From: Arvicola amphibius
Lineage: Eukaryota > Chordata > Mammalia > Rodentia > Cricetidae
Direction of reading: 5' to 3'
NCBI RefSeq assembly: GCF_903992535.2
Contig: NC_052052.2
Coordinates: forward strand, 4,752,501-4,816,500
Length of the DNA stretch: 64,000 bases
The position numbers and the translations under genes were made by a program. Under the pieces are notes generated by a model that worked only from the letters and a program-made list of their open reading frames with translations, made no database searches and was not told where the DNA came from. Positions 1 through 11,153 of this stretch are shown here, in pieces. Every line of letters starts with the position of its first letter. Position 1 is the first letter of the stretch.

Positions 1-933
1 CCTGTTAAGGAGCAAACTAAAGCCTTCCTAGGAGCTGCAACAGTCTCTCCTGCACCCTCCGTGGGTTGGCCTGTCCTCCTGTCTCCATGTCCGTTCTGCT
101 CTCTTGCTCCCTTTGCTCCTCACTTCATCCCTAAACACAGTGCGTAGGCCACCAAATCAAAAGCATGCGTCTCTGTCCTCAGAGTTTTGCCCACCATTAG
201 GCCTTGGCAAACCAGTCACCTCTTCCAATCATAGCAACTGTTTTCTGGCTTCCTGCTGTGATCACCTCTCTGTGCCACCTCAACTTCTCTCCCCCTCCTC
301 CGTGCAGCTCCTATTGTCCGGACCTCTTAAGACAGAGGTGCCCAAGGCTCTCTCAGGGTCTCCCTAACTTCCTGGTCACCCCTCCTAGGCTCTTCTGATG
401 CAGGTCGGTGCACTGATGGCCACGAAGTCCCAGTTCTAGCCTCAACTGTCTCTGCGCTTCATCCTTTGGGTGTCAAACCTTGGGTGTCAAACCTCTATCT
501 TAGACTTAATCAATGGCTAATTCTACCTGCCGGGGCTGGGGCTCTTCCGTACTTCTTTCTGGCCCTGTGCCCCATCTGTCCAGCAGCTCTGAGCAGCAGT
601 CCCTCTGTGAACCCTGCTTGCGCCCTGCTCATCACTGGGATTCAGTGTCGCTGATCAGAGCAGATCGATTTTGGCCCGTGTCCTTGACTCCCAAACATAA
701 AAAGCCCTTGAATATTCATTTAAAATCCAGAAATTAAATATGAAGACTGGAAAGAAACAAATCACAATTTAAATATGCAGTTTTATGGTTAATAGTTATT
801 ATAGAAAGAATTTATGTGGATTTTGAAGATTCACACTGTACAGAAATGAATAACGGAAAGCCGTAGGATTGCCCCCCTCCCGCTCTCTCCTTCCTACTTC
901 TTTCCTGATGTGGTCCACAGCTGTATGTCTCTG
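1..933. other. Unique non-coding sequence, nothing recognised
   Basis: No repeat family or exon was recognised here. The left two thirds are CT-rich and the last 250 bases AT-rich. A 14-bp tandem duplication (ttgggtgtcaaacc twice) lies near 465-495. The short open frames have no recognisable domain. Confidence 0.5.
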
Positions 934-992
934 TCACCGATTTTATGTACGCATCTCTCTGTGTATATAAAATATGCATGCTGTGTGCTTTT
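934..992 (+). repeat. Left copy of a ~58-bp direct duplication flanking the L1
   Basis: This 59-bp segment recurs at 2857-2914 with only about five differences and one indel. The two copies bracket the L1 exactly, so they are best read as an unusually long target-site duplication. Confidence 0.75.
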
Positions 993-2856
993 CTTATTTT
1001 GTTTTTATTAAGCTGTACACTTTTCTCCACTCTCTTCCCTTCTTCCCCTCCTCCCTTCCACCCTCTCCTATGACCCCCATGCTCCCAATTTATTCAGGAG
1101 ATCTTGTCTTTTTCACCTTCCTGTGTAGATCCATGTATGTCTCTCTTAGGACCTTTTTGTTGTCTAGGTTCTCTGAGATTGTGGCCTGTAGGCTGGTTTT
1201 CTTTGCTTTATATCTAAAAGCCACTTATGAGTGAGTACATATTATATTGTTTTTCTGGGTCTGGGTTACCTCACTTAATATAGTTTTTTTCTAGATCCAT
1301 CCATATTTGCCTGCAGATTTCAAGATGTCATTATTTTTTCCACGGTGTAGTACTTCATTGTGTAAATGTACACATTTTCTTTATCCACTCCTTGGTTGAG
1401 GGGCATATAGGTTGTTCCTAGGTTCTGGTTATTACAAATAATGCTGCTATGAACATGTCCTTGTGGTATGACTGAGCATCCTTTGGGTTTATACCTTACA
1501 GTGGTATTGCTGGGTTTTGAAGTAGATTTGTTTCCTAATTTTCTGAGAAATAGCTATACTGATTTCCATAGAGGCTGGATAAGTTTGCACTCCCACCAGC
1601 AATGCAGGAGTGTTCCTCTTACCCCACATCCTCTCCAGCATAAGCTGCCATCAGTGTTTTTGATCTTGGCCATTCTGACAGGTGTAAGATAGAATCTCAG
1701 AGTTGTTTTGCTTTGCATTTCTCTGCTGGCTAAGGATGTTGAGCATTTCCATAAGTGTCTTTCAGCCCTTTGAGATTCGTCTGTTGAGAGTTATCTTTTC
1801 AGGTCTGTACCCCATTTTTTCATTGGATTATTTATTCTTTTGATGTCAAGTTTCTTTAGTTTTTTGTATATTTTGGAGGTCAGTCCTCTGTCCAATTTGG
1901 GGTTGGTGAAGATCTTTTCCCAATCTGTAGGCTGTAGTTTTGTCCTTTGCAGAAGCTTCTCAGCTTCAGGAGGTCGCATTTTTTAATTGTTGCTTTCAGT
2001 GTCTATGCTACTGAGGTGATATTTAGGGAGTGGTTCCCTGTGCCAATGCGTTCAAGTGTATTTCCCACTTTCTCTTTTATGAGGCTCAGTGTGGTCGGTT
2101 CTGTGTTGAGATCTTTGATCCATTTGGACTTGAGTTTTGTGCACGGTGATAGATATGGATCTATTTTATTTTTTCTACATGTTGATATCCAGTTATGCCA
2201 GCACCATTTGTTGAATATGTTTTCTTTCTTCCATTTTATATTTCTAGCTTCTTTGTAAAAAATCAGGTATTTGTAGGTTTGTGGATTGATATCCAGGTCT
2301 TTGATTCAATTCCATTGGTTTCCCTGTCTGTTTTTATGCCAGTACCAGGCTGTTTTCAGTACTGTAACTCTGTAATAGAGTTTGAAGTCAGGGATTGTGA
2401 TGCCTCTGGAAGTTCCTTTGTTGTACAGAATTTTTTAATATCTTAGGTTTTTTATTTTTCCATATGAAGATGAGTATTGCTCCTTTGAGGTCTATGAAGA
2501 ATTTTGCTGGGATTTTGATGAGCATTGCATTGAATCTGTAGGTTGTTTTTGGTATAATTGCCATTTTTAAAAAATATTTATTTATTTATTATGTATAGAA
2601 TATTCTGTCTGTGTGTATGCCTGAAGGCCAAAAGAGGGTGCCAGACCTCATTACAGATGCTTGTGAGCCACCATGTGGTTGCTGGGAATTGAACTCAGGA
2701 CCTTTGGAAGAGCAGGCAATGCTCTTAACCACTGAGCCATCTAGCCAGCTCCCTATAATTGCCATTTTATTATATGTTAATTCTACCTACCCAAGAACAT
2801 GGGAGACCTTTCCATTTTCTGGTGTCTTCTTCAATTTCTTCCTTCAAAGTTTTATC
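993..2856 (-). mobile_element. 5'-truncated muroid LINE-1, ORF2 C-terminal part and 3' UTR
   Basis: Read on the minus strand this is the 3' part of a rodent L1. It covers the late ORF2 coding region, then the 3' UTR and an A-rich tail (T-rich at 993-1010 on plus). A conserved ORF2 stretch is translatable at 1791-1979 (WEKIFTNP and NNPMKKWGTDLKR are typical ORF2 wording). The frame is otherwise broken by stops and frameshifts, so the copy is inactive. A B2 SINE interrupts it at 2568-2753. Confidence 0.92.
2568..2753 (-). mobile_element. B2 SINE inserted in the L1
   Basis: The reverse complement begins with the B2 polymerase III promoter region (A box near gatggctcagtggttaag) and ends in the B2 AATAAATA tail. 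It is flanked by a perfect 15-bp target duplication, tataattgccatttt, at 2553-2567 and 2754-2768. The L1 sequence resumes directly after it. Confidence 0.93.
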
Positions 2857-2914
2857 TCACCAATTTTATGTATCATCTCTCTGTGTATATAAAATATTTA
2901 TGCTGTGTGCTTTT
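2857..2914 (+). repeat. Right copy of the ~58-bp direct duplication
   Basis: It matches 934-992 and lies directly past the 5' truncation point of the L1. See the left copy. Confidence 0.75.
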
Positions 2915-2939
2915 AGAAAAAACTCTTCTTTGAAAATGT

Positions 2940-3235
2940 ACAGCAAAGATCTGGGGAGATAAATGTTTAACATATAAGTATGAGGTTCTGAGTTCAAATC
3001 CTCTACACTCACATAAAATGCCAGGCATGGTAGTCCAGACCCTTAAACTCCAGTCCTGGGGAGACAGGATTCCCAAGATTTGCTGGTCAACATGTCTAGC
3101 AGAACTGGTGAGCTCCGGGTTCAGGGAGAGACCCTATTCCAAAAAAAAAATAAGCTGGCACGTGATTGGGGAAGACACCTGAACCAATCCCTGACTGCCA
3201 TGTACAGCAATGTACATGCACTTATGCACTTATAC

Positions 3236-3240
<5 letters not shown>
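2940..3240 (+). mobile_element. RSINE1 (B4-group SINE)
   Basis: The order of blocks matches RSINE1: a tRNA-like head (ctggggagataaatgtttaa), cacataaaatgccaggcatggt, a B1-like middle, gagagaccctattcc, an A-run, gggaagacacctgaacc, then a CA-rich tail running into the microsatellite. It is moderately diverged. Confidence 0.85.

Positions 3241-3287
<47 letters not shown>
3241..3287 (+). repeat. (CA)n microsatellite
   Basis: About 23 uninterrupted CA units have grown from the tail of the upstream RSINE1. Confidence 0.97.
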
Positions 3288-3292
<5 letters not shown>

Positions 3293-3421
3293 GTTAGTGG
3301 CAGGGCTAGGATTGCAGTCAAAGCGCCCCCCCTCCCCCCAAGCTCCTTCATCCCATGCTTGCTCCTGACAGGGAGCTGTGTTTGCAGGGAAGTTTTTCTG
3401 TAGATGCTGGTGAATCCTTCC

Positions 3422-3556
3422 CCATCCCCCTCTCTCCCTCCCTCCCTCCCTTCTCCTCTCTTTCTCTATCTTTTCCTCTTTTTCTCCTTCCTTCCCTTCC
3501 CTCTCTTTTTTTATCTCTTTCTTCTTGCCCTCTGTCCTTCCTTTCCTCCTTCCTTC
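3422..3556 (+). repeat. Polypyrimidine low-complexity tract
   Basis: The plus strand is almost pure C/T with CCCT and CTTT motifs. Mirror-like stretches could adopt a triplex. The open frames on both strands here are artefacts of composition. Confidence 0.9.
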
Positions 3557-4089
3557 ATCTTCCAGTGCCATGGAGGAAGCACAGGTCCTTGTAAATCTTT
3601 GGGCACACATTTCCCATTGATCTACCCCAAACCAGGATTGCATTTTTAACCCTAGGAAGCACCTACGACTAATAAGTTACTAAGGCGAGCTTTCCTGCCT
3701 AGGAAGGAGTGCTTTGACATAGACATAAACTTCACAGCGGTTTGGCTCTCTGGAGTCATGAGCCCCTGGGCAACCCCTCTCACCCTTGCTCAACTTCACA
3801 GGATCACTCTGGTTCTCTGTCTTTCTTCCTGTGGCTGTGTTTCTGCATTAGCAAGGAGGAGGGAGGGAGACGGGATTCTCTCCCTGCCCCCAGCAGCACC
3901 TTGGAGAAAGAGCAATCGGGTCCCCAGTGGTTTGTTGTGTACGCAGTAAACATTTCGGATGGCTTCATCAACTGTCTGTCAAGCTCAACACTGGGCTCCC
4001 TGAAACTGAATTCCACTAAGGGGGGGGGGGGGCTCCACAACACAGCCAAACAAAGCTATCTGTGGAGATTCTACTGGCGTTCCACTTGG
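3557..4089. other. Unique sequence with a G13 run
   Basis: No repeat or exon was recognised. A run of 13 G residues lies at 4020-4032. Confidence 0.45.
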
Positions 4090-4330
4090 TTACTGTGCTT
4101 GCGATGCACACTGTAGCAAAGCTTTAATATAATTAAATTTTAAATTCCATGTAGATTCTAGCGGGTAGGCAGATGTACCGGTATGTTAAACTTTATGTCG
4201 CTTGAAAATGGTTTTCAAGTACATCAGAGGGAGACCATCCAGCTGTAAAATTATCTGTTTTATGATGCCGCATCACGGCTCTGATCTTTTTCTTTTAATT
4301 AAAAATGTACCTTAAAGTTGAACCACCCCT
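4090..4330. promoter_or_regulatory. Repeat-free AT-rich block, candidate conserved non-coding element
   Basis: This is high-complexity, repeat-free sequence with several homeodomain-type AT cores (aattaaa, ttaatt) and intact CpGs at 4160-4275. That texture is typical of conserved enhancers, but conservation was not tested, so this is inference. Confidence 0.25.
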
Positions 4331-4940
4331 ACTCTCAGCTACCTTTTCGTCTTGTTCTTAAAATTTACTGACAGAAGACGAAGGATCACGCCTGTTCTCT
4401 GGACCTGAGGCAATGTTTGTCCAAGACATAACATCTTCGTGCCGTGTTAATTGGAGGCTGGCCCCTTGTCCAGATGACATTGTCTAGGATGGAGGCTGTG
4501 GGATGACCAAGCCTTCTCCTAGTCAATCTATAGCTCTAAAGAGCCACAGAACTCTGCACCAGCGGAGAGAGAGAGCCTCTGCCTGGTGTTTCCCGACTTG
4601 GCCAAGTGTGAAGGGCTTCAGCTGTCTGCCCTGTGAGTGGCACAGCAGGACCCCTCCAGACTCTTTTGTCTGTTCCTGCCAATGCCTTTCTCACTGAGTT
4701 TCTGATGTCTGATCTCCCCCTGCTTCCAGGGATGGCATCTCTTTAATCTGAGGTCCTGTTTATTTTATTAATTAATTATTGTTCAAGTATAGACAGTTGG
4801 TAGATGGTATTCACCAGACACAGACCCATTATCATAGCCAGTAGCCTAGCTCCTTCCCTTCATGCTAAGACGACACTGGAGAGCGGCACCCAGGCCGTGG
4901 CCTTTGTAGAAGGGAGAGAGAGGGATGCCTAACCAAACAA
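4331..4940. other. Unique non-coding sequence
   Basis: I see no repeat family, exon or RNA gene here. Confidence 0.45.
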
Positions 4941-5490
4941 GATCTGGGGAGATGGCTTGGTTAAAGTGCTTGCTCCCTGAGCGTGAAGAGCACAGTTTAG
5001 ATCTCAGCACTGTGTAAAAAGCTGCCTGCACATCTGGAGAGATGGCTCAGTGGTGAAGAACACTAGTTGCTCAATCCTGAGTACTGGAGTTTGAGATTGA
5101 GTACTTCTATAACAAGCTGGGTATCCCAGAAACACTGTGACTACACTTTGAGAGATCTGACACCCTCTTTTTGTAGCTGTACCCCTCATATTTATGTACA
5201 TACATTCATACACACATAGACATACATGAATAAAATAAAATGAAAATAACATGGGTGTGATGATGTGTGCCTGTGATTGTGTTGGGGAGGAGACACAAAC
5301 ACAGCCAGTCAAGCCAAATCAGTGAGCTGTGGGTTTAGTGAGAAACCTTGCTCGATAGAAAAAGCTGGGAGCAACAGAGGGAGACACCCAACATCAACCT
5401 CTGCCCTTCACACATATATACATGTATGTGTGCACCCACAGAAATATGCACAGGCACACACCATACACACATGCACAATAAAAGAAGATA
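4941..5490 (+). mobile_element. RSINE1 split by a B3 SINE
   Basis: The RSINE1 head lies at 4941-5022. The body resumes at about 5248 (catgggtgtgatgatgtgtg), passes through cagtcaagcc, gtgagctgtgggtttagtga and gagggagacacccaac, and ends in a CA-rich tail. The gap is exactly filled by the B3 element. Confidence 0.82.
5028..5247 (+). mobile_element. B3 SINE nested in RSINE1
   Basis: The head reads tctggagagatggctcagtg. It is followed by diverged B3 body and an ataaaataaaatgaaaa tail. It is younger than the RSINE1 it splits. Confidence 0.8.
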
Positions 5491-6086
5491 GGTTTAACTT
5501 TAAGCATGACACAACATACATGCATAAAAATGTCATGTTACCTGGGATAGGTACATAGGCACTGGGTGGCCTCATGAGGCACCCTGGGTACTGGCTTCTC
5601 CCAGAATGACCCTAGTTGTGACCCTCTAACAGTGGCTAGTTCAAAAGTGTCACTCTGTACTTGAGCCTGGGCCTCACCAGGGATCTACCATGGAGCCTGG
5701 CACAGTGCCCACATGGACTATATTATAGGTAGTTAGTGTGGTTATGGGTGTGTTCCAATCCTGGAAGGCCTTCTCTAGGATGCTTCTGGAACCTCCCAGT
5801 GGAAAAGGAAACAATCTATTTCTTACATGCCTCAGAAGACCTTTCCACCATCAGGCCTGGATGAGTACTTGGGGATCCCTCAACGACAAACCCATTTTTG
5901 CAGAACAGGAGTCAGGAACTCCCGCTGGAGCATGGGGTGCATCCAATCCCAGCAGTGTGTCCCTCTTGCTTCCCGCTCTTTCCAGCAGTTTCATTCCTTA
6001 CACCTCCGCCACCTTCCTCCATGCTGGGCAGAGGATACAGTGTCTCTGCTGCATGGGTACAGTGTCTCTTCGCATCTGTGTTACTG
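5491..6086. other. Unique non-coding sequence
   Basis: No repeat was assigned with confidence. Around 5690-5710 the words cctggcacagtgcccac faintly resemble a MIR 3' end, too weak to call. Confidence 0.4.
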
Positions 6087-6440
6087 GATTAGTTACTTTG
6101 CTGCTGCTGTGATGAAACACCGGGGGCCAAGGCAACTTCTAGAAGGAAGAGTTTATTTGGGCTGACCGTTCTAGAGCATCCTGCCATGGGGAGAAGCATG
6201 GGAGTAAGCCGTAAACACGGAGGCGGCAGCACAAGAGCTGGCAGTTGACACTGTCAAACACAAGGATGAAGTAGGGAGCGTGATGGAAAGCAGAAGACTA
6301 TGGCTATTCAAATACATCCCCAGTGGTGTATTTCCTCCAGCAAGCCTCGGCTTCCCAGAGTCCCATAACCTTACAAACAGTGCCACCGCTTGATGTCCGC
6401 ATGTTCAAATGCCCAAGACTATAGGCAACATCTATGACCA
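6087..6440 (+). mobile_element. Rodent MER-type interspersed repeat, family uncertain
   Basis: It carries wording common in many rodent loci: gctgctgtgatgaaacacc, ccaaggcaacttctagaagg and gagtttatttggg, and ends with cagtgccacc and a tgttcaaatgc stretch. I cannot name the catalogue family with certainty. It may belong with URR1 or RMER-type entries. Confidence 0.6.
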
Positions 6441-7130
6441 CAGTTACTGTGGGGGTAGACTGCCTAAACTTAGAGAGCTCCCCTGTCCCACTATCACCTG
6501 ATTCCAGGCCATGGTCTCCATGGATGCTAAAGAACCTTCCTTCCCAGTGCCTCCTGCTTTCCCAGAGGTTGACGTCTCCCTGCACCATCCACACATGTCA
6601 CAGGAAATGGCACTGTCCACCCTCACGAACAGCATCATGTTGGTGCCCTTTGAACATGGTGGCACAGGACTGCAGTTCCCAGGCATGGGGTATGTTTGGG
6701 AGGACTGGCTACCAAGGGATTAGTGTGAAAGAAAGTTCCATGCCGGGACAAGTCCAGAGTTTTCCCTAGAGTGTATTGTGCTGTGGTCTTAAGGTGATCT
6801 AAGCTTCTCCTGTCATCTACTAGATGCTTTGGAGAGATGGTTGGTAAACAGCCGGCAGGCGTGCGAGCCTAGGATGAGCACTGCAAAGTGTACAGCCCAT
6901 GCTTTGGGAACACATCGAATGGGAAAACGATTGTTTTTCATCTGAAGCAACCAGCTTCCTGGGGTGGAGTGGAAGGGGAGCCCATGGTGGCACAGAGTGG
7001 GTATGCAGTGTGGTGGTGGTGTCCCAGAACTGTGCAGAGTTTCTGTGGACTGGGTTGGGGAAGCCACTGTCCAAGAAGACTGACAACATAGCTCACATAC
7101 AAGAGCAGATGTTGGGTTCTTACTGGGCTT
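6441..7130. other. Unique sequence, possible SINE scrap
   Basis: A short SINE-like head (ttggagagatggttggtaaa) occurs near 6828. The rest is not recognised. Confidence 0.35.
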
Positions 7131-7451
7131 GCATCGAGATAGGATCAGGGGCCCTGGCTGATCCAGAGCCTGTGTGCATCGAGATAGGATCAGGGGGCCT
7201 GGCTGATCCAGAGCCTGTGTACATCGAGATAGGATCAGGGGCCCTGGCTGATCCAGAGCCTGTGTGCATCGAGATAGGATCAGGGGGCCTGACTGATCCA
7301 GAGCCTGTGTGCATCGAGATGATAGGATCAGGAGCCCTGGCTGATCCAGAGCCTGTGTGTATCGAGATAGAATCAGGGGGCCTGGCTGATCCAGAGCCTG
7401 TGTGCATCGAGATGATAGGATCAGGAGCCCTGGCTGATCCAGAGCCTGTGT
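7131..7451 (+). repeat. 45/48-bp minisatellite, 7 copies
   Basis: Seven head-to-tail units of lengths 45, 45, 45, 45, 48, 45 and 48 fill the interval exactly. Two unit types alternate, ggggccctgg or ggagccctgg (odd copies) and gggggcctgg (even copies), giving a 90-93-bp dimer. The 48-bp units contain an extra gat. Because all lengths are multiples of three, frames stay open on both strands as 15-16-residue repeats, but nothing else suggests translation. Confidence 0.95.
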
Positions 7452-9464
7452 GACTTCTCTTGACGGAACGGAGTGAAGCTCATAGTATCATGGAGGGGAC
7501 TTTGGAGGACTTTGGGAAAAACAAGGCAGGGGTTTGCAGTGATGCAGAGAGGCCCCACCCAGTTCAGCCTCCAAGTCCATGATTGACAGTGGTTGACGTT
7601 CCCTCCCTGAGGCACAACTGAGCCAGCTGCTGTCCGGGAGCTTCTGAGACACACACTTGCCTTTTGTTTCTAGGCTGGCCTTCATTTCTGCAGGTTAATA
7701 AGGTCCGCCTTGGAGACCCTGGACACAGGCCTCTTTCCCTCTTTGAGACCTTCCTGGGGACTTTGGGCTGCTGACTTGACCAGGTGCCACCCTATCTAGG
7801 GTCAGCTACGGCGAGTGCCAGGCAGAACTGTTTACTGAGAAGGGGGAGAACGCAGAGGATCTCAGTAATAGATGAGCTCATGTTCGGTCATGGACAATTT
7901 CAGGAGAGATTTTTAGGAGACCCAAGCCCGTGGACGCTGGGTTGACCGTCAGGGATGTAGCTGCTTTCAGTCTTAATGAGAGATTATATATTTTAAAATC
8001 TTAAATTCCATCCTTGAGTATTAATCACTCTAAGAAGCAAAAAAAAATCTTCCATGAGACACTTTAGAATGTTCCAGAATGAGCATCGTTTGGAGCCACT
8101 TGAGATGTGTGAAACTAAAATTAATTACATTTTACACACCTAAACAAACTGTTAAGTGTCAGTGGCAGGCTTCCTCCCACCCCATGTGCAGCAGATTCCT
8201 CTCGCTGACTGTTCTAGACAACCTGCGTTCCTGTTGGCAACATATCTTCCCATTCATCTGCAGCTCCTTCGGGGCTAAGAGCACTGCTTGGATGTTGTCT
8301 CAGGTCCAGGTGAGCGCCCTTTCCAAAGGAAGGGCTGAGAAAATGGCTTGGGGTCAGCTTGGAGAATGGCTGCTAGGGATTCAAAGAGTGGAAAGTCACC
8401 TCCGTCCCTCCGTCCTGAGCTGTGGGAATTGACACTGAGATTTGTGCTTGAACAACAGTGTGCACAGAAACGTGGCGTTGGTCCACCCTTACCTTTCACA
8501 AGTTAGCTTTTCTGTGTGCACCCTTGTCTCTAGTCAGGTCCCTCTGCCATCAAATAAGGCTGTCCTAGACTCTCACGTGGGGCGCCAGTTCTGCCGCTTT
8601 ATTGCAAGCGTATCCACCTGTCCTGGCCTCCACTGCGGGGCGGCACAGCATTCAGACTGCGTTCGTACGGTGCTCATTCTGAAGCATCCTCAAGTGTCGA
8701 ATGAAAGAGTTTTGTTTGTTTTGCAGGGAAGTGACAGAGGCCAGTTTCTTTGGGAAGGGATGAGGATCAGACACATTCTTTGCCAGAGCCCTTCTCTCAA
8801 AACCTCTTAACACCCCGCCTTCCCCCCAAAGCTGAGATGCCCTCCTTAGCTGACCTGCCCCATGGCCATATTCCAGGCTCCCTCCCCCTGCTCCTCCTAG
8901 CCCTTCATCGTGCAGTAAATAGGGGCTTTCATGGGCTCCAACCTATTCATCTATGGTATTTATGGAAACCACCAAAGGCTTCACGAAAGGGTTTAACTCA
9001 ATGTGAGATGTGTCTTTGAAGAGCCGTGTTTAATAGTGCAGGGAGAATGGGCTTTTCCTGCCTGAGCCAAGCCAGCTCGGAGAGGGGAGAACGGAGTGGG
9101 AGTGCCCAGAGTCTCTCTGAAGAAGGTGATTTGGGACAGATGGACCTGGCAGCTGCCCAGTTAGGCTCTGGGACTGTGGTTGTCTGGGAAGCAAGGGCTC
9201 AGAGCGAGACTGAACAATCAGGGAGCATGGCAGCTCTGTCTGGCAGCGCAGAGCCAGGGTTAATGCAAGGCACACTGGGGCAGTCTCTGTACACCTCTGG
9301 AGCCTGTGCCCTGCAATGTGCCACTCCACGGCCCCAGGGATCCTGCTTAGACCAACTTTGGAACTGGCTGTGATATGGAAACCTGACTGGTGGAGGGCTG
9401 AGGTTGCTCTTTCAGGAAGAATTCAGTGGGCTGGAGGGGGTGTGAGTCCTTGTGCTGGAGAGGG
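7452..9464. other. Unique non-coding sequence
   Basis: About 2 kb without a recognised repeat or exon. The stretch 8900-9010 is high-complexity and repeat-free. Open frames up to about 120 codons have no recognisable domain. Confidence 0.45.
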
Positions 9465-9600
9465 GAGTTTAGGAATAGCACGGGCCATGGTTCTAATCCT
9501 CTGCACTCCGATGATGTGCCGTGTGCGGCTGGACTAGAGGTCAGTCTTTCTCATCTGTGAGCAAAGGGAGTACAAACTAGTCAGTAGCTGTTCCTGTAAG
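9465..9600 (+). mobile_element. MIR SINE fossil
   Basis: Diverged MIR wording occurs in the right order: aatagcacggg, ggttctaatcct, then tttctcatctgtgagcaaa near the 3' side, matching the MIR core and its TTTCCTCATCTGTAAAATGG segment. Confidence 0.6.
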
Positions 9601-9625
9601 TGGTTTTGCTGTGTAATGAACCATG

Positions 9626-9626
9626 C

Positions 9627-9659
<33 letters not shown>

Positions 9660-9667
9660 CGCGCGCA
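9626..9667 (+). repeat. (TG)n(CG)n compound dinucleotide tract
   Basis: About 13 TG units pass directly into about 8 CG units. It is an uninterrupted alternating purine-pyrimidine run, hence Z-DNA prone. Confidence 0.95.
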
Positions 9668-9927
9668 GCATATGGAGGCCAGAGGTGAATGCAGAATGCC
9701 TTCTCTCTTCCTCTGCTTATTTGTGTGAGAGTTTCTCACTGCAGCTGAATCTCATCAGCGTGGCCTACACTGCTGGGCAGTGGGCGCCAAGGATCTGGCT
9801 GTCCCACTTCCACGCTGCTCGGATGATACGTAATCACTACACCTGGATCTTTACGTGGATTCTGGGGATCTGAACTCTGGTCCCCACGATCACACACCAA
9901 GCGCTTCACTGAGCCGTCTCCCTCAGT
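9668..9927 (-). mobile_element. RSINE1, diverged
   Basis: The reverse complement shows RSINE1 order: a promoter end at 9905-9925 (actgagccgtctccctcag on plus) and a B1-like middle. The preceding TG/CG tract is its expanded tail. Confidence 0.7.
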
Positions 9928-10345
9928 TGCCCTAGTTATGTTCCTATTGCTGCGATGAAACACCATGACCAAAAGCAGGTTGGGGAGGAGAGGGTTTATG
10001 TGGCTCACACGCCCACAGCACTGTTCATTACTGGAGGAAGTCAGGACAGGAGCTCACACAGGGCAGGAGCCTGGAGGCAGGAGCTGAGGCAGAAGCCATG
10101 GAGGAGTGCTGCTCACTGACTTGTTCTTCGTGGCTTACTCAGCCTGCTTTCTGATAGAACCCAGGACTACCAGCCTAGGGATAGCACCACCCACCATGGG
10201 CTGGGCCCTCCCCAGCAGTCACTAAGAAAATGTCTTACTGGCTTGCCTGAAGGGCCTGATCTTAGGCATTTTCTTAATCAAGTTTCTCCTCTCTCAGATG
10301 ATTTTTAGCTTGTGTCAAGTTGACATAAAACTCTCCAGCCCCGAT
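9928..10345 (+). mobile_element. Rodent MER-type repeat, second type
   Basis: It begins ttcctattgctgcgatgaaa, has gagggtttatgtggctcaca, caccatgggctgggccctcc, and ends gtgtcaagttgacataaaac. The same family recurs at 15600-15998 (opposite strand), 38025-38345 and 53690-54010. The catalogue name is uncertain. Confidence 0.65.
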
Positions 10346-11153
10346 GGATGGTTTCTATTTATATGAGAAGGGCAAAGGGCCCAGTGGACTGCCTTCTGCT
10401 GGGGACTTGGTAGTGGCCACTCTATCCGCCACTCTGACCATACTGGACAGCTGGTTATACTAGAAATAGACAAGAGGACCACAATTCTTCTGCTAGTCAA
10501 CTAGCGAGCAATCTCCAAGGTCCCAGGCCTGGCCCTTTCAGGGCAGCTGTGGATCTTCCAGGGCTCTGGGAGGTAGATGTTCAGGCACAGCCCTTGCTGG
10601 ACTGTGGACAAGGATGGAGAGGGCTGTTCTTGCTCTGAATGTCCATCCTACTGACTGGTTACCTTAAGTCTTTCCTATTGGAGCACAAGGTAGACCCAAT
10701 CCAAGTATTGGTACCTTTTTGGTGTGCACCTAAGGTTCCCCTGTTCCACTCTGGGGACAGCCGGCCTGACTTGTCCCACCCAGAATGTCCAGAAGCCCAG
10801 TGTGCACACCCATGCCCTAGCTCATCCCTTCTCCTTTCCCTCCTTCTTTGAAGGACCTGGAGATGTGTGTGTGCCTCTGGGATAGAGTCGCTCTGTAGGG
10901 TTGTGTGACTACCATGCTCAAGCAAACTGGGAAGGTGGCTCCTGCCGGGCAGGGACAGCCAGGTGCACCATCTGTTCTACTCCTGGTCAGAAGTGTTCCT
11001 TACTTCTTCACCCAGCTTGACATTAGTCCTCAAGGTCAGAGTCTGGACTTGTCTGTCCCCACCTCTGCTCAGGAACCCCAGCACAGAAAGAGTCATAAAA
11101 GAGGTTATTGTTATCAGTTATGCCATGGATGGGCTCTTCCTGGCCTGTGAGTG
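10346..11153. other. Unique non-coding sequence
   Basis: I recognise nothing here apart from average-complexity sequence. Confidence 0.45.

Noticed and set aside
1791..1979. Short conserved reverse-transcriptase-linked protein gene
   Set aside because: It is a fragment of L1 ORF2 in a truncated, frame-broken copy.
7131..7451. CRISPR-like array of regular repeats
   Set aside because: Units are contiguous with no unique spacers, and the context is a rodent genome.
6899..7453. 184-codon plus-strand frame with 15-residue repeats
   Set aside because: It is driven by the 45/48-bp minisatellite. No domain, splice or promoter evidence supports translation.
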